DNA of 64,000 bases, taken from the NCBI GenBank assembly GCA_029961075.1, contig JASBVL010000034.1:1-64000 (forward strand), in the 5' to 3' direction. Position numbers and translations under genes: made by a program. Of the stretch, positions 50,193 through 57,841 are shown piece by piece (within the stretch, counting starts at the first letter, position 1; every line of letters starts with the position of its first letter). The stretch is from Sphaerobacter sp. (GTDB lineage Bacteria > Chloroflexota > Chloroflexia > Thermomicrobiales > Thermomicrobiaceae). A model generated the notes under the pieces. It worked only from the letters and a program-made list of their open reading frames with translations, did not search any database and was not told the DNA's origin.

Positions 50193-51431
50193 ATGGCGCG
50201 CCGGCCGGTATCCGTCCTGCTCGGGGCCGGGGTCGCTGGCCACTTCGCGGCCGATGCCCTGCGCCAGGCCGGCTTCGATGGACAGGTGCTCCTGATCGGT
50301 GCCGAGCCGGTGCGGCCCTACGATCGCCCGTCGTTGTCCAAGGGCTTCCTCCAGGGGCAGAAGGAGGCCGACGCGCTCTTCTTCCGGCCGGAGGCGTTCT
50401 ACCGCGAGCGGGACATCGAGCTGCTGCTCGGCCGCCGCGCCGTCGCCCTCGACGTCGCCGCGCGGCGGGTGGCGCTCGACTCCGGCGAGTCGGTGCGCTA
50501 CGACAAGCTGCTGATCGCGACCGGGGCCGGCCCGATCCGGCCGCGCCTGCCGGGGTTTGACCTGTCCGGCGTCCACGTGCTGCGCTCGCTAGCGGACGCG
50601 ACCGCGCTGCGGGAGGACCTGGCGGCGGCCGAGCGGGTGGTGATCGTCGGCGCCGGGTTCATCGGCTGCGAGGTGGCGGCCAGTGCCCGGGCGCTCGGGC
50701 GTGCGGTGACGCTGGTCGACCTGCTGACGGCGCCGATGGGCCACGTGCTCGGCGATGAGCTGGCGGCGGTCTACGCCGAGCTGCACCGCGCCCACGGGGT
50801 GGACCTGCGCATGGGCCGCCGGGTGGTGGAGCTGCGCGGGCAGGGCCGCGTCGAGGAGGCGGTGCTGGACGACGGCACGCGGCTCGTCTGCGACGTGGTG
50901 GTGGTCGGCGTGGGGGTGCGGCCGGAGGCCGGGCTGGCCGCCGACGCGGGGCTGGCGGTGGACCGCGGCATCCTGGTCGACGAGCACGGCGCGACCAGCG
51001 CGCTGGATGTGTACGCGGCCGGCGATGTGGCCTACTGGTGGCACCCGACGCTGGGCCGGCGGCTGATGGTCGAGCACTTCGACCACGCCGGGATGCAGGG
51101 CGCGGCGGTGGGGCGCGCGATGGCGGGCCAGCCGGAGTCGTACGCGCCGGTGCCGTCCTTCTGGACCGACCAGTACGACACGACGCTGCAGTACTACGGC
51201 TACCCGATCGGGTGGGACCAGGTGGTGCTGCGGGGCGAGCCGTCCGCCTTCGCGGTGTCGGCCTTCTACCTGGTCGGGGGGCGGGTCGTGGCGGCGGCGA
51301 TGCTCAACCGTCCGAAGGAGCACCGCGCCGCCCGCCGGCTGGTGGCGGCCAGGGCCGCGGTGGAGCCGGCCGTGCTGGCCGACCCCGACACCGACCTGCG
51401 GGCGCTGGCGAAGCAGCTCGCGGGGGAGTAG
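50193..51431 (+). CDS. FAD-dependent ferredoxin reductase
   Basis: The 412-residue flavoprotein has two dinucleotide-binding motifs, GAGVAGHFAADALRQ for FAD and VIVGAGFIGCEVA for NAD(P)H, with YAAGDVAYWW near the end and the C-terminal reductase domain. It is of the BphA4/rubredoxin reductase type and should pass electrons from NAD(P)H to the adjacent Rieske ferredoxin. The terminal acceptor is not encoded here. Confidence 0.93.
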   Translation: MARRPVSVLLGAGVAGHFAADALRQAGFDGQVLLIGAEPVRPYDRPSLSKGFLQGQKEADALFFRPEAFYRERDIELLLGRRAVALDVAARRVALDSGESVRYDKLLIATGAGPIRPRLPGFDLSGVHVLRSLADATALREDLAAAERVVIVGAGFIGCEVAASARALGRAVTLVDLLTAPMGHVLGDELAAVYAELHRAHGVDLRMGRRVVELRGQGRVEEAVLDDGTRLVCDVVVVGVGVRPEAGLAADAGLAVDRGILVDEHGATSALDVYAAGDVAYWWHPTLGRRLMVEHFDHAGMQGAAVGRAMAGQPESYAPVPSFWTDQYDTTLQYYGYPIGWDQVVLRGEPSAFAVSAFYLVGGRVVAAAMLNRPKEHRAARRLVAARAAVEPAVLADPDTDLRALAKQLAGE

Positions 51432-51705
51432 GGACGGCAGGCGTCACGCGTCACGCGTACTGCGTGATGCGTATTGCGTATTCCGTGGTGCGTGATGCAT
51501 GTTGCGTCGTGCGTGTTGCGTGTGACGTGTTCCGTGCGCTTCCCCCCCTCCCCAGGTGGGAGACAGCCTGACGAGTGACACCTCGCCCCTCCCCACTCCC
51601 CCATGTGGGGAGACGGGCTGGGGGATCGCCTCGCTCCCCCCTCTCCCAACTTTGGGAGGGGCCGGGGGTGAGGGCCACGCAATACGCAGTACGCAACACG
51701 CACTG
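51432..51705. repeat. Heptamer inverted array, locus E
   Basis: The left arm (about 51447-51535) has a dozen TGCGTNN-type units, among them TGCGTGA, TGCGTAT, TGCGTAT and TCCGTGG in direct succession. The middle holds two pyrimidine/purine cores (CCCCTCCCCACTCCCCC with GTGGGGAGACGGG, then CCCCCCTCTCCCAAC with TTTGGGAGGGG). The right arm is short (ACGCAAT, ACGCAGT, ACGCAAC, ACGCACT at about 51677-51704) and ends five bases before the proC stop. Confidence 0.85.
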
Positions 51706-51709
51706 GCGG

Positions 51710-52573
51710 CTACCGGAGCTCGGGGCCGCCGTTCTTGCGGCCCTCGCCGAGCTCCTGGGCGCGCTTGTAGGCGGCCCAGACCGCCTGGGCGATGACGGTG
51801 CGCAGGCCGCCCTTCTCCATCTGGTAGAGCGCGGCGGCGGTGGTGCCGCCCGGCGTCGTGACCATGTTGCGCAGCTCGGCCGGGTGCTTGCCCGAGGCGC
51901 GGGCGAAGAGCACCGAGCCGAGCATCGTCTGGTACACGAGCTGCTCGGCCGTGCGGCGGTGCAGGCCGAGGTGGACCCCGGCGTCGACCAGCGCCTCCAT
52001 CATCTGGAAGACGTAGGCCGGGCCGGAGCCGCTCAGCGCCGTGGCCATGTCGATCTGGTCCTCGGCGTCGACGCGCACGGTCAGTCCCATGGCGCGGAGG
52101 ACGGCGTCGACCAGCTCCTGCCTGCGGTCGTCGACACCGGCCGCGGCGTACCAGGCGGTGACGCCGCTGCCGATCTGCGCCGGGGTGTTCGGCATGGCCC
52201 GCACGATGGCGCCGTGCTGAAGCCCGGCGCTGAGGCGGGCGACGGTGGCGCCGGGGATGATCGAGACGACGACCTGCTCCGGGCGCAGCGTGCCGGCGAG
52301 GTCCCGCAGGACGGCGTCGAGGGTCTGCGGCTTGACGGTGAGCATGACCAGGTCCGCCTCGGCCGCCGCCTCCCGGTTGTCGGCGACGATGCGGACGCCG
52401 TAGCGGTCGGCCAGCTCCTGGCGCCGGGCCGGGAGCGGCTCACCGCCGCTGATCTGGCGCGGCGCGACCAGCTCGCCGCGCAGCAAGGCCGACATGATGG
52501 CCTCGGCCATGACCCCGCAGCCGATGAAGGCGATCCGTGCGTCGCGCAGGATGTCCTGCCCCGTCCGCTCCAT
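51710..52573 (-). CDS. proC: Pyrroline-5-carboxylate reductase
   Basis: The 287-residue enzyme reduces pyrroline-5-carboxylate to proline with NAD(P)H. The nucleotide motif is IAFIGCGVMAEAIMSALLRG. MPNTPAQIGSGVTAWYA and SGSGPAYVFQMMEALVDAG are the conserved substrate and dimer regions, with ELRNMVTTPGGTTAAALY near the end. A leader with a Pro-rich small frame and a strong hairpin precedes it. Confidence 0.95.
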   Translation of the reverse strand: MERTGQDILRDARIAFIGCGVMAEAIMSALLRGELVAPRQISGGEPLPARRQELADRYGVRIVADNREAAAEADLVMLTVKPQTLDAVLRDLAGTLRPEQVVVSIIPGATVARLSAGLQHGAIVRAMPNTPAQIGSGVTAWYAAAGVDDRRQELVDAVLRAMGLTVRVDAEDQIDMATALSGSGPAYVFQMMEALVDAGVHLGLHRRTAEQLVYQTMLGSVLFARASGKHPAELRNMVTTPGGTTAAALYQMEKGGLRTVIAQAVWAAYKRAQELGEGRKNGGPELR

Positions 52574-52938
52574 GATTGGCTCCTCCCGGGCGCGCCGCTC
52601 GGGGCGGCGGCGCCGTGATCGTGACGTCGGTTGGCCTGTGGGGTGTCTGGGCCCTCACACACCGAGCGGGTGCCGACTGGCACCCGCCCCACTCGGAAAT
52701 CGCGTCGATCGACTCAGCAGGGATCTCCGAGGGCAGCGGGTGGAGGGCCGCCGGTAGGGTCCGGGGCAGGGAGCGGGCCGAGGAGCGCGGGCGCGGCGGC
52801 GCGCAGCAGCGACTGGCCGACCGCCTGGGCGCGGTCGAGTGGGCGGTGGTGATGGGCGGCGTCGCGCGTGCGCATCCTGTCTCCTCCAGCAACCCGCGCG
52901 GCGCGGCGCGGGCGCGGCAGGCTGATCTCGTGTGCCCG
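52574..52938 (-). promoter_or_regulatory. Leader region of proC with hairpin and promoter
   Basis: The 365-bp region upstream of proC holds a candidate promoter that just enters the next gene: on the minus strand TTGCCT (52963-52968), 16 bases, TAGAAT (52941-52946). The leader would be about 360 bases. A perfect hairpin, CGGGTGCC / GGCACCCG (about 52667-52686), lies between the small leader frame and proC, without a T tract. GGGAGGAG is the proC ribosome site. The layout allows attenuation, but no terminator is proven. Confidence 0.4.
52714..52875 (-). CDS. Possible proline-rich leader peptide upstream of proC
   Basis: ATG 52875 follows GGAGGAGACAG on the minus strand and opens a 53-codon frame with ten proline codons, including three in a row (TGGPPPAALGDPC at the end). 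It stops about 30 bases before the hairpin at 52667-52686. It could be an attenuator peptide for a proline gene, but Pro codons are frequent by chance in such GC-rich DNA, so support is weak. Confidence 0.3.
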   Translation of the reverse strand: MRTRDAAHHHRPLDRAQAVGQSLLRAAAPALLGPLPAPDPTGGPPPAALGDPC

Positions 52939-53997
52939 CTATTCTACACCCTGGGCAGCCTGAGGCAAGCGGCCGGCGCGCAGCAGCCCATGCGCGGCCG
53001 CGTGCGCCATGACGGCGTCGACGTCGATGGTGCGCGGGCCGTCGCTGCGCAGCCAGACCGTGGCGCGGTCGGCGGGGGTCAGCTCGATCTCGCGCTCGCC
53101 GTCGAGCGCCAGGCAGCCGAGCGCGGGGGTCAGCGGCACCGCCTGGCCGGGGGCGATCCGGCGCCACTCGGCCACGCCGACCGGCAGGATGAGCCCCGGG
53201 GCCAGCGGCGCGTGGACCACCAGCGGTGCCGTGGCCGGGTCGGCCAGGCGGAGGTAGAGCGCCTCCCCCGCGCCGCGCGGGAGCGGATCGACCAGCGCGG
53301 CGGTGCCGGAGAGGCCGACCGCGCCCGGCTGGGCGAAGGCGACGATCACCTCCGTGATCGCCTCGGCCCGCCAGAGGGCGCGGGAGCCGATCCAGGGGTC
53401 GGTGCTGAGCGCGACGTCCACGAGCGCCAGCTCCTCGCGGGGGGTCGCGCCCTCGACCTGCACTGTGAGTCGCGCCTCTTGCCGCAGAGCGCGTTCCGGC
53501 GCCACCTGGCCGGTGGCGAGGAACCCGGTCGCGAGGCCGGCGATGGTGGCCTCGCGGAGCTGGGGGAAGGCGTTATTGGTGCCGGTGGAGAGGGTGCACA
53601 GGGGCGTGTCGCCGCAGTGCGTGGCGACGACCCGGTGGGTGCCGTCGCCCCCCAGGACGACGATGGCGGCGACGCCGGCCTCGACCAGCAGCCGGGTCGC
53701 GAGGGCGCTGTCCTCCGGGCCGTCGTGGAGCGGCATATCCAGGGTCGTCAGCGCCGGGAGCCGGGGCGGGTGGGGGTCGGTGTGGTGGGCGCGCAGGTTG
53801 CGCTCCAGGCTCTCGCCGAGGCCGGCGCCGGCCGGCATGAGCAGGACCTGCTCCACGCCGACCGCGCCGAGACCGACGAGGAGGCGGTAGATCATCCGCC
53901 CCTTCTCGGCGTTGTCGAAGACGGAGGCGCCGCTGACGAGGCGGCGGATGTCCCGGCCCGAGGCGGGGTTGGCGATGACGCCGACGGTCGCAGGCAT
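52939..53997 (-). CDS. acoX: AcoX-like NAD kinase-fold protein
   Basis: The 352-residue protein of the ATP-NAD kinase/diacylglycerol kinase fold has VGVIANPASGRDIRRLV at the start, then VVLGGDGTHRVVA (GGDG motif) and LSTGTNNAFP. AcoX homologues sit in acetoin dehydrogenase operons, as here, where it ends the acoA-acoB-acoC run. Its exact reaction is unproven, although NAD(H) phosphorylation has been suggested from the fold. It lies four bases after the E2 gene. Confidence 0.85.
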   Translation of the reverse strand: MPATVGVIANPASGRDIRRLVSGASVFDNAEKGRMIYRLLVGLGAVGVEQVLLMPAGAGLGESLERNLRAHHTDPHPPRLPALTTLDMPLHDGPEDSALATRLLVEAGVAAIVVLGGDGTHRVVATHCGDTPLCTLSTGTNNAFPQLREATIAGLATGFLATGQVAPERALRQEARLTVQVEGATPREELALVDVALSTDPWIGSRALWRAEAITEVIVAFAQPGAVGLSGTAALVDPLPRGAGEALYLRLADPATAPLVVHAPLAPGLILPVGVAEWRRIAPGQAVPLTPALGCLALDGEREIELTPADRATVWLRSDGPRTIDVDAVMAHAAAHGLLRAGRLPQAAQGVE

Positions 53998-54001
53998 GGC
54001 C

Positions 54002-55132
54002 TTACGCGTCCGCCTCGGCCAGGAAGCGGTCGATCAGGCGGGTCACCTCCCCCGCCGCCTCCATCTGCACCGAGTGCCCCTTCCCCTCGATGATGGTCAC
54101 CTGCGCCCGCTCGGGGAGCGCCCGCGCGTGGTCGGCGGGGATCACCCGGTCCTCGCGGCCCCAGATGCCCAGCACCGGCAGGGACGTCGCCGCCAGCGCC
54201 GGAGCCAGGTCGATCGCCTGTCGCCCGCCCGGGAAGAGGCGGTCGGCCAGCGTGCGCAGCGCCTGGTCGACGCCGTCGATGCGCTTGGCGCGCAGCGTGT
54301 CCTCCACGAGCTGGCGGGTGACGAGTGCCGGGTCGGCGAAGAGCATGGCCAGGACCGGGGTCATCTGCCGGCGCGAGCTGGCGGCGATGAAGCCCTCGAT
54401 GTACTCCCGGTTGATCTCGGGGCCGAGCCCGGCGCTGGCGATGAGGGTCAGCGAGCTGACGCGCGCGGGGTGGGCCGCGGCGGCGGCCATGGCGGTCGCC
54501 CCGCCCATCGAGTGCCCGACCAGGTGGGCGCGCGCGATGCCCAGCGCGTCCATGAAGCCAACGACGGTGGCGGCCAGCGTGTCGAGGGTGCCGTCGCCGA
54601 CGTCCTTGCTCGAGCCCCCGTGCCCGGGCAGGTCGAGGGCGTAGACGGTGCGGCCGTCGGCCAGCGCCTCGTGGTTGAAGAGCCAGGTGTTGAGGTCGCC
54701 GCCGAAGCCGTGGATCAGGATGACCGCCGGGCCGTCCTCGCCGTGCTTCAGGTAGCGGATCGTCCGGTCGCCGACGGCGACGTGCTCCGGGGCCGGGCCG
54801 GTCTCGCCCGTCTCGGCGGGCGGCACGAAGGTCGCGCGGAACTCGGCGATCAGGCGCTCGATCTGCTCCTCCGGGGTCGTCGCGTCGGCGATGACGCCGA
54901 GCATGCCGCCGACGGGGATGACCTGACCGACCTCGGCGACGCGGCGGCGGAGGATGCCCTCGGCCGGCGCCTCGACGACGCCGTTGATCTTCTCCGTCTC
55001 GACCTCGGCGACCTCATCGCCGGGCCGGATGACGCTGCCCTCCTCGACCAACCAGCTCACCAGTCGGCCCTCGGTCATCGAGAGTCCCCACTTGGGCATG
55101 GTCAGCTTGACGATGGAGGTGTCGGTGGTCAT
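54002..55132 (-). CDS. acoC: Acetoin cleavage system E2 component: lipoyl domain plus alpha/beta hydrolase
   Basis: The 376-residue protein has a lipoyl domain at residues 8-82 with the lipoylated K48 in VETEKING. After a linker comes an alpha/beta hydrolase domain (AVILIHGFGGDLNTWLFN; nucleophile in VGHSMGGAT; Asp in WGREDRVIP; His in GKGHSVQ). This is the AcoC layout, in which the hydrolase-fold domain acts as acetyltransferase to CoA. It overlaps the E1-beta gene stop by four bases. Confidence 0.9.
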   Translation of the reverse strand: MTTDTSIVKLTMPKWGLSMTEGRLVSWLVEEGSVIRPGDEVAEVETEKINGVVEAPAEGILRRRVAEVGQVIPVGGMLGVIADATTPEEQIERLIAEFRATFVPPAETGETGPAPEHVAVGDRTIRYLKHGEDGPAVILIHGFGGDLNTWLFNHEALADGRTVYALDLPGHGGSSKDVGDGTLDTLAATVVGFMDALGIARAHLVGHSMGGATAMAAAAAHPARVSSLTLIASAGLGPEINREYIEGFIAASSRRQMTPVLAMLFADPALVTRQLVEDTLRAKRIDGVDQALRTLADRLFPGGRQAIDLAPALAATSLPVLGIWGREDRVIPADHARALPERAQVTIIEGKGHSVQMEAAGEVTRLIDRFLAEADA

Positions 55133-56157
55133 GCGGTGACCTCCGCTCCCTTCCCGGCGACCTGGCGCACGGCGTCGACGATGCGGGCCGGGCTCGGGAC
55201 GAAGGCGTCCTCCAGCGTCGGGCTGAAGGGCACCGGCGCGTGCGGCGCGGTGACCATCTGGATGGGTGCCTTGAGCGCCGAGAAGCAGTGCTGGGCGACC
55301 TGCGCCGCCACGTCGCTGGCGAAGCCGCAGCGCGGGTAGGCCTCGTCGACGACCACGAGCCGCCCGGTCCGCTCGACGCTCTCGAAGATGGTCTCGGTGT
55401 CGAGCGGCGAGGTGGTGCGCGGGTCGACGATCTCACACGCGATCCCCTCGGCGGCGAGCGTGTCGGCCGCCTGCTGGGCCATGCTGACCATCCGGCCGAG
55501 GGCGACGATGGTCACGTCGTCCCCCTCGCGGACGTAGGCGGCCTCGCCGAAGGGGATGGTGTAGGACTCCTCGGGGACGTCGCCCTCCATGGTGTAGAGC
55601 ACCTTGTGCTCGAAGAAGATGACCGGGTCGTCGTCGCGGATGGCCTGGATGAGCAGGCCCTTGGCGTCGTAGGGGTTGGAGGGAACGACGACCTTCAGCC
55701 CGGGGATGTGGGTGAAGATCGGGTAGAGGGCCTGGGAGTGCTGGGCGGCGGCGCGGATGCCGGCGCCGTACATGGTGCGGATGACGACGGGGGTCCTGGC
55801 CTTGCCGCCGAACATGTAGCGGAACTTGGCGGCCTGGTTGAAGATCTGGTCGAAGCAGACGCCCATGAAGTCGACGAACATCAGCTCGGCCACCGGGCGG
55901 AGGCCGCTGGCGGCCCCGCCGATGGCGGCGCCGATGAAGGCGGACTCGCTGATCGGGGTATCGAGGACGCGGTCATTGAACTGGGTCCAGAGCCCCTTGG
56001 TGACGCCCAGCGGGCCGCCCCAGGCGTCGCCCTGCTGCCCGTTGGCGCCGGCCCCGCCGGAGATGTCCTCGCCGAGCAGGACCACCGTCGGGTCGCGGCG
56101 CATCTCCTGCGCGAGCGCCTCGTTGATCGCCTGCTGGAACGTGAGCCGTCGAGCCAT
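55129..56157 (-). CDS. acoB: Thiamine-dependent dehydrogenase E1 beta subunit (acetoin type)
   Basis: The 342-residue transketolase-like subunit has VVLLGEDISGGAGANGQQGD, ISESAFIGAAIGGAASGLRP and VVVPSNPYDAKGLLIQAIRD, then EIVDPRTTSPLDTETI in the C-terminal domain. It pairs with the alpha subunit upstream to cleave acetoin (or decarboxylate a 2-oxo acid) with TPP. Acetoin is inferred from the neighbouring AcoC- and AcoX-like genes. ATG 56157 follows GGAGGG. Confidence 0.92.
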   Translation of the reverse strand: MARRLTFQQAINEALAQEMRRDPTVVLLGEDISGGAGANGQQGDAWGGPLGVTKGLWTQFNDRVLDTPISESAFIGAAIGGAASGLRPVAELMFVDFMGVCFDQIFNQAAKFRYMFGGKARTPVVIRTMYGAGIRAAAQHSQALYPIFTHIPGLKVVVPSNPYDAKGLLIQAIRDDDPVIFFEHKVLYTMEGDVPEESYTIPFGEAAYVREGDDVTIVALGRMVSMAQQAADTLAAEGIACEIVDPRTTSPLDTETIFESVERTGRLVVVDEAYPRCGFASDVAAQVAQHCFSALKAPIQMVTAPHAPVPFSPTLEDAFVPSPARIVDAVRQVAGKGAEVTA

Positions 56158-56272
56158 GTCTGCACCCTCCGTCTGCTGGGCGAACAGCGCTGCCCGGCGT
56201 CGTGGCGGTCGGGGCGGCGGCATGCGGGACACCTCCGGCCCCGACCGGGGGCGTGTTGCGGGCGGCGCCCGG

Positions 56273-57274
56273 CTAGTAGGTGACGTAGACGTCGGTCACG
56301 AGGTCCGCCAGGTCGGGGTCCGGTGCGGCCTTGGCCTCGCGCACCGCGTCGTCGATCAGGGCGCGGACGTCCCGATCGATGGCGTCGAGCTCATCCCGAG
56401 TGATGACGCCGGTGGTGGTGACGCGCTCGGCGAAGCGGGTCAGGCAGTCGCGCGTCTGGCGGATGTGCTCGACCTCGTTGGGCGCGCGGTAGGTCTGCTG
56501 GTCGCCCTCGAAGTGCCCGTAGTAGCGGCTGACCTTGCACTCCAGTAGCGTCGGGCCGCCGCCAGCGCGGGCGCGGCGCACGGCCTCCCGCGCCGCCTCG
56601 TAGACGGCGAAGAAGTCGTGGCCGTCGACGATAACGCCGGGCAGGCCGAAGCCGTCGGCGCGCTTGGCGACGTCGATCCCCTTCTGGTGGTAGCGGCTGG
56701 AGGTGGACTCGGCGTAGCCGTTGTTCTCGACGACGAAGAGGACGGGGAGGTTCCAGACGGCGGCCAGGTTCAGGCTCTCCAGGAAGGTGCCCTGGTTCGA
56801 CCCCCCGTCGCCGACGAAGGCGACGCCGACCTGGTCGGTGCCGCGCATCTTGGCCGACAGCCCGACGCCGCAGATGAGCGGGGGCGCGCCGCCGACGATG
56901 CCGTTGGCGCCGAGCATGCCGAGGTCGAAGTCGGCGATGTGCATCGAGCCGCCCTTGCCCTTGCAGAGGCCGCCGCGCTTGCCATAGATCTCCTTCATCA
57001 TCGCCTTGACGTCGCAGCCCTTGGCGATGGCGTGGCCGTGGCCGCGGTGGGTGCTGCCGACCCAGTCGTCCGGGCGCAGGTTGGCACAGATCCCGGCGGC
57101 GATGGCCTCTTCGCCCGCGTAGAGATGCACGAAGCCGGGGATGTCGCCGGTGGCGAACTCCACGTGGAGCCGCTCCTCGAACTCCCGGATGGTGCGCATC
57201 ACCCGGTAGGCGTCAAGCAGGTCCTCCCTGCTCAGATCGCCGAGGACGGTGGGCGGGGCTGCCGAGGTGGTCAT
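56273..57274 (-). CDS. acoA: Thiamine-dependent dehydrogenase E1 alpha subunit (acetoin type)
   Basis: The 333-residue subunit carries the TPP motif VGVAFVGDGGSNQGTFLESL through VVENNGYAESTS, the STHRGHGHAIAKGCD active-site region and KGGSMHIADFD. GGAAGGAGG precedes the ATG. It is first in the run A-B-C-X. No dihydrolipoamide dehydrogenase (E3) follows, so the complex must use one from elsewhere. Confidence 0.92.
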   Translation of the reverse strand: MTTSAAPPTVLGDLSREDLLDAYRVMRTIREFEERLHVEFATGDIPGFVHLYAGEEAIAAGICANLRPDDWVGSTHRGHGHAIAKGCDVKAMMKEIYGKRGGLCKGKGGSMHIADFDLGMLGANGIVGGAPPLICGVGLSAKMRGTDQVGVAFVGDGGSNQGTFLESLNLAAVWNLPVLFVVENNGYAESTSSRYHQKGIDVAKRADGFGLPGVIVDGHDFFAVYEAAREAVRRARAGGGPTLLECKVSRYYGHFEGDQQTYRAPNEVEHIRQTRDCLTRFAERVTTTGVITRDELDAIDRDVRALIDDAVREAKAAPDPDLADLVTDVYVTY

Positions 57275-57417
57275 GGGATCCTCCTTCCCCGGGCCATGAC
57301 TGTGTGAATGTGGTTGTGCTTCCCATGGTAGCCCTCGGGAGACGGCGCCGCAAGAGGTGGGGGCCGACGCACGCTGGAGCCGTGGTGCGCCGGCGGTGTC
57401 TGTGCTACTGTTGATGC

Positions 57418-57651
57418 ATGGTCGACCATCGTGTGCAGATCCTCCTGGACGACGAGCGCTATAAGAAGGTGGTGCGGGAGGCCGAGCGACGTGGCACCTC
57501 GATCGCGGCCGTGATCCGCGACGCGATCGACCGGTTACCCACGGATCTCGAAGCCCGGCGTGCCGCCATCGCCGCCATCTTGGCTGCAGAGCCGATGCCG
57601 GTTCCCCAGGACCCGGCGGATCTGCGGCGGGAGCGTGGCGCACGCGCTTGA
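57418..57651 (+). CDS. Ribbon-helix-helix (antitoxin-like) protein
   Basis: The 77-residue protein opens with VDHRVQILLDDERYKKVVRE and AERRGTSIAAVIRDAIDRL, a ribbon-helix-helix DNA-binding domain as in VapB-type antitoxins, with a tail that would bind a toxin. No PIN-domain or other toxin frame follows. TACTGT (57406-57411) lies seven bases before the ATG and no ribosome site is present, so the transcript may be leaderless. Confidence 0.75.
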   Translation: MVDHRVQILLDDERYKKVVREAERRGTSIAAVIRDAIDRLPTDLEARRAAIAAILAAEPMPVPQDPADLRRERGARA

Positions 57652-57841
57652 TCGCATCGTCAGGGCCTGATCTCCAGCCGAGCGTCTATCCCCAGTCCAT
57701 CGCTGTGCGCCGGGTCGGGCGTGCGACGTCGTGCCCGGTGGGGGTGTCAGCCCCATCGGACGACGACGGCGCGAGTGGGCGCCCAGCGTCCCCCGCGCCC
57801 AGTGTGGGCGCGGGGCTGTGTGAGGCATGCCCCGGTGCCGG
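57652..57841. terminator. Convergent intergenic region with perfect hairpin
   Basis: CCCCGCGCCC (57791-57800) pairs perfectly with GGGCGCGGGG (57806-57815) around AGTGT, between the antitoxin-like gene (+) and an amidase (-). The position suggests a two-way terminator. Nothing resembling the missing toxin gene is found. Confidence 0.5.

Noticed and set aside
51432-51705. Heptamer arrays as CRISPR arrays
   Set aside because: Units are 7 bp and contiguous, with no spacers of constant length and no cas genes.
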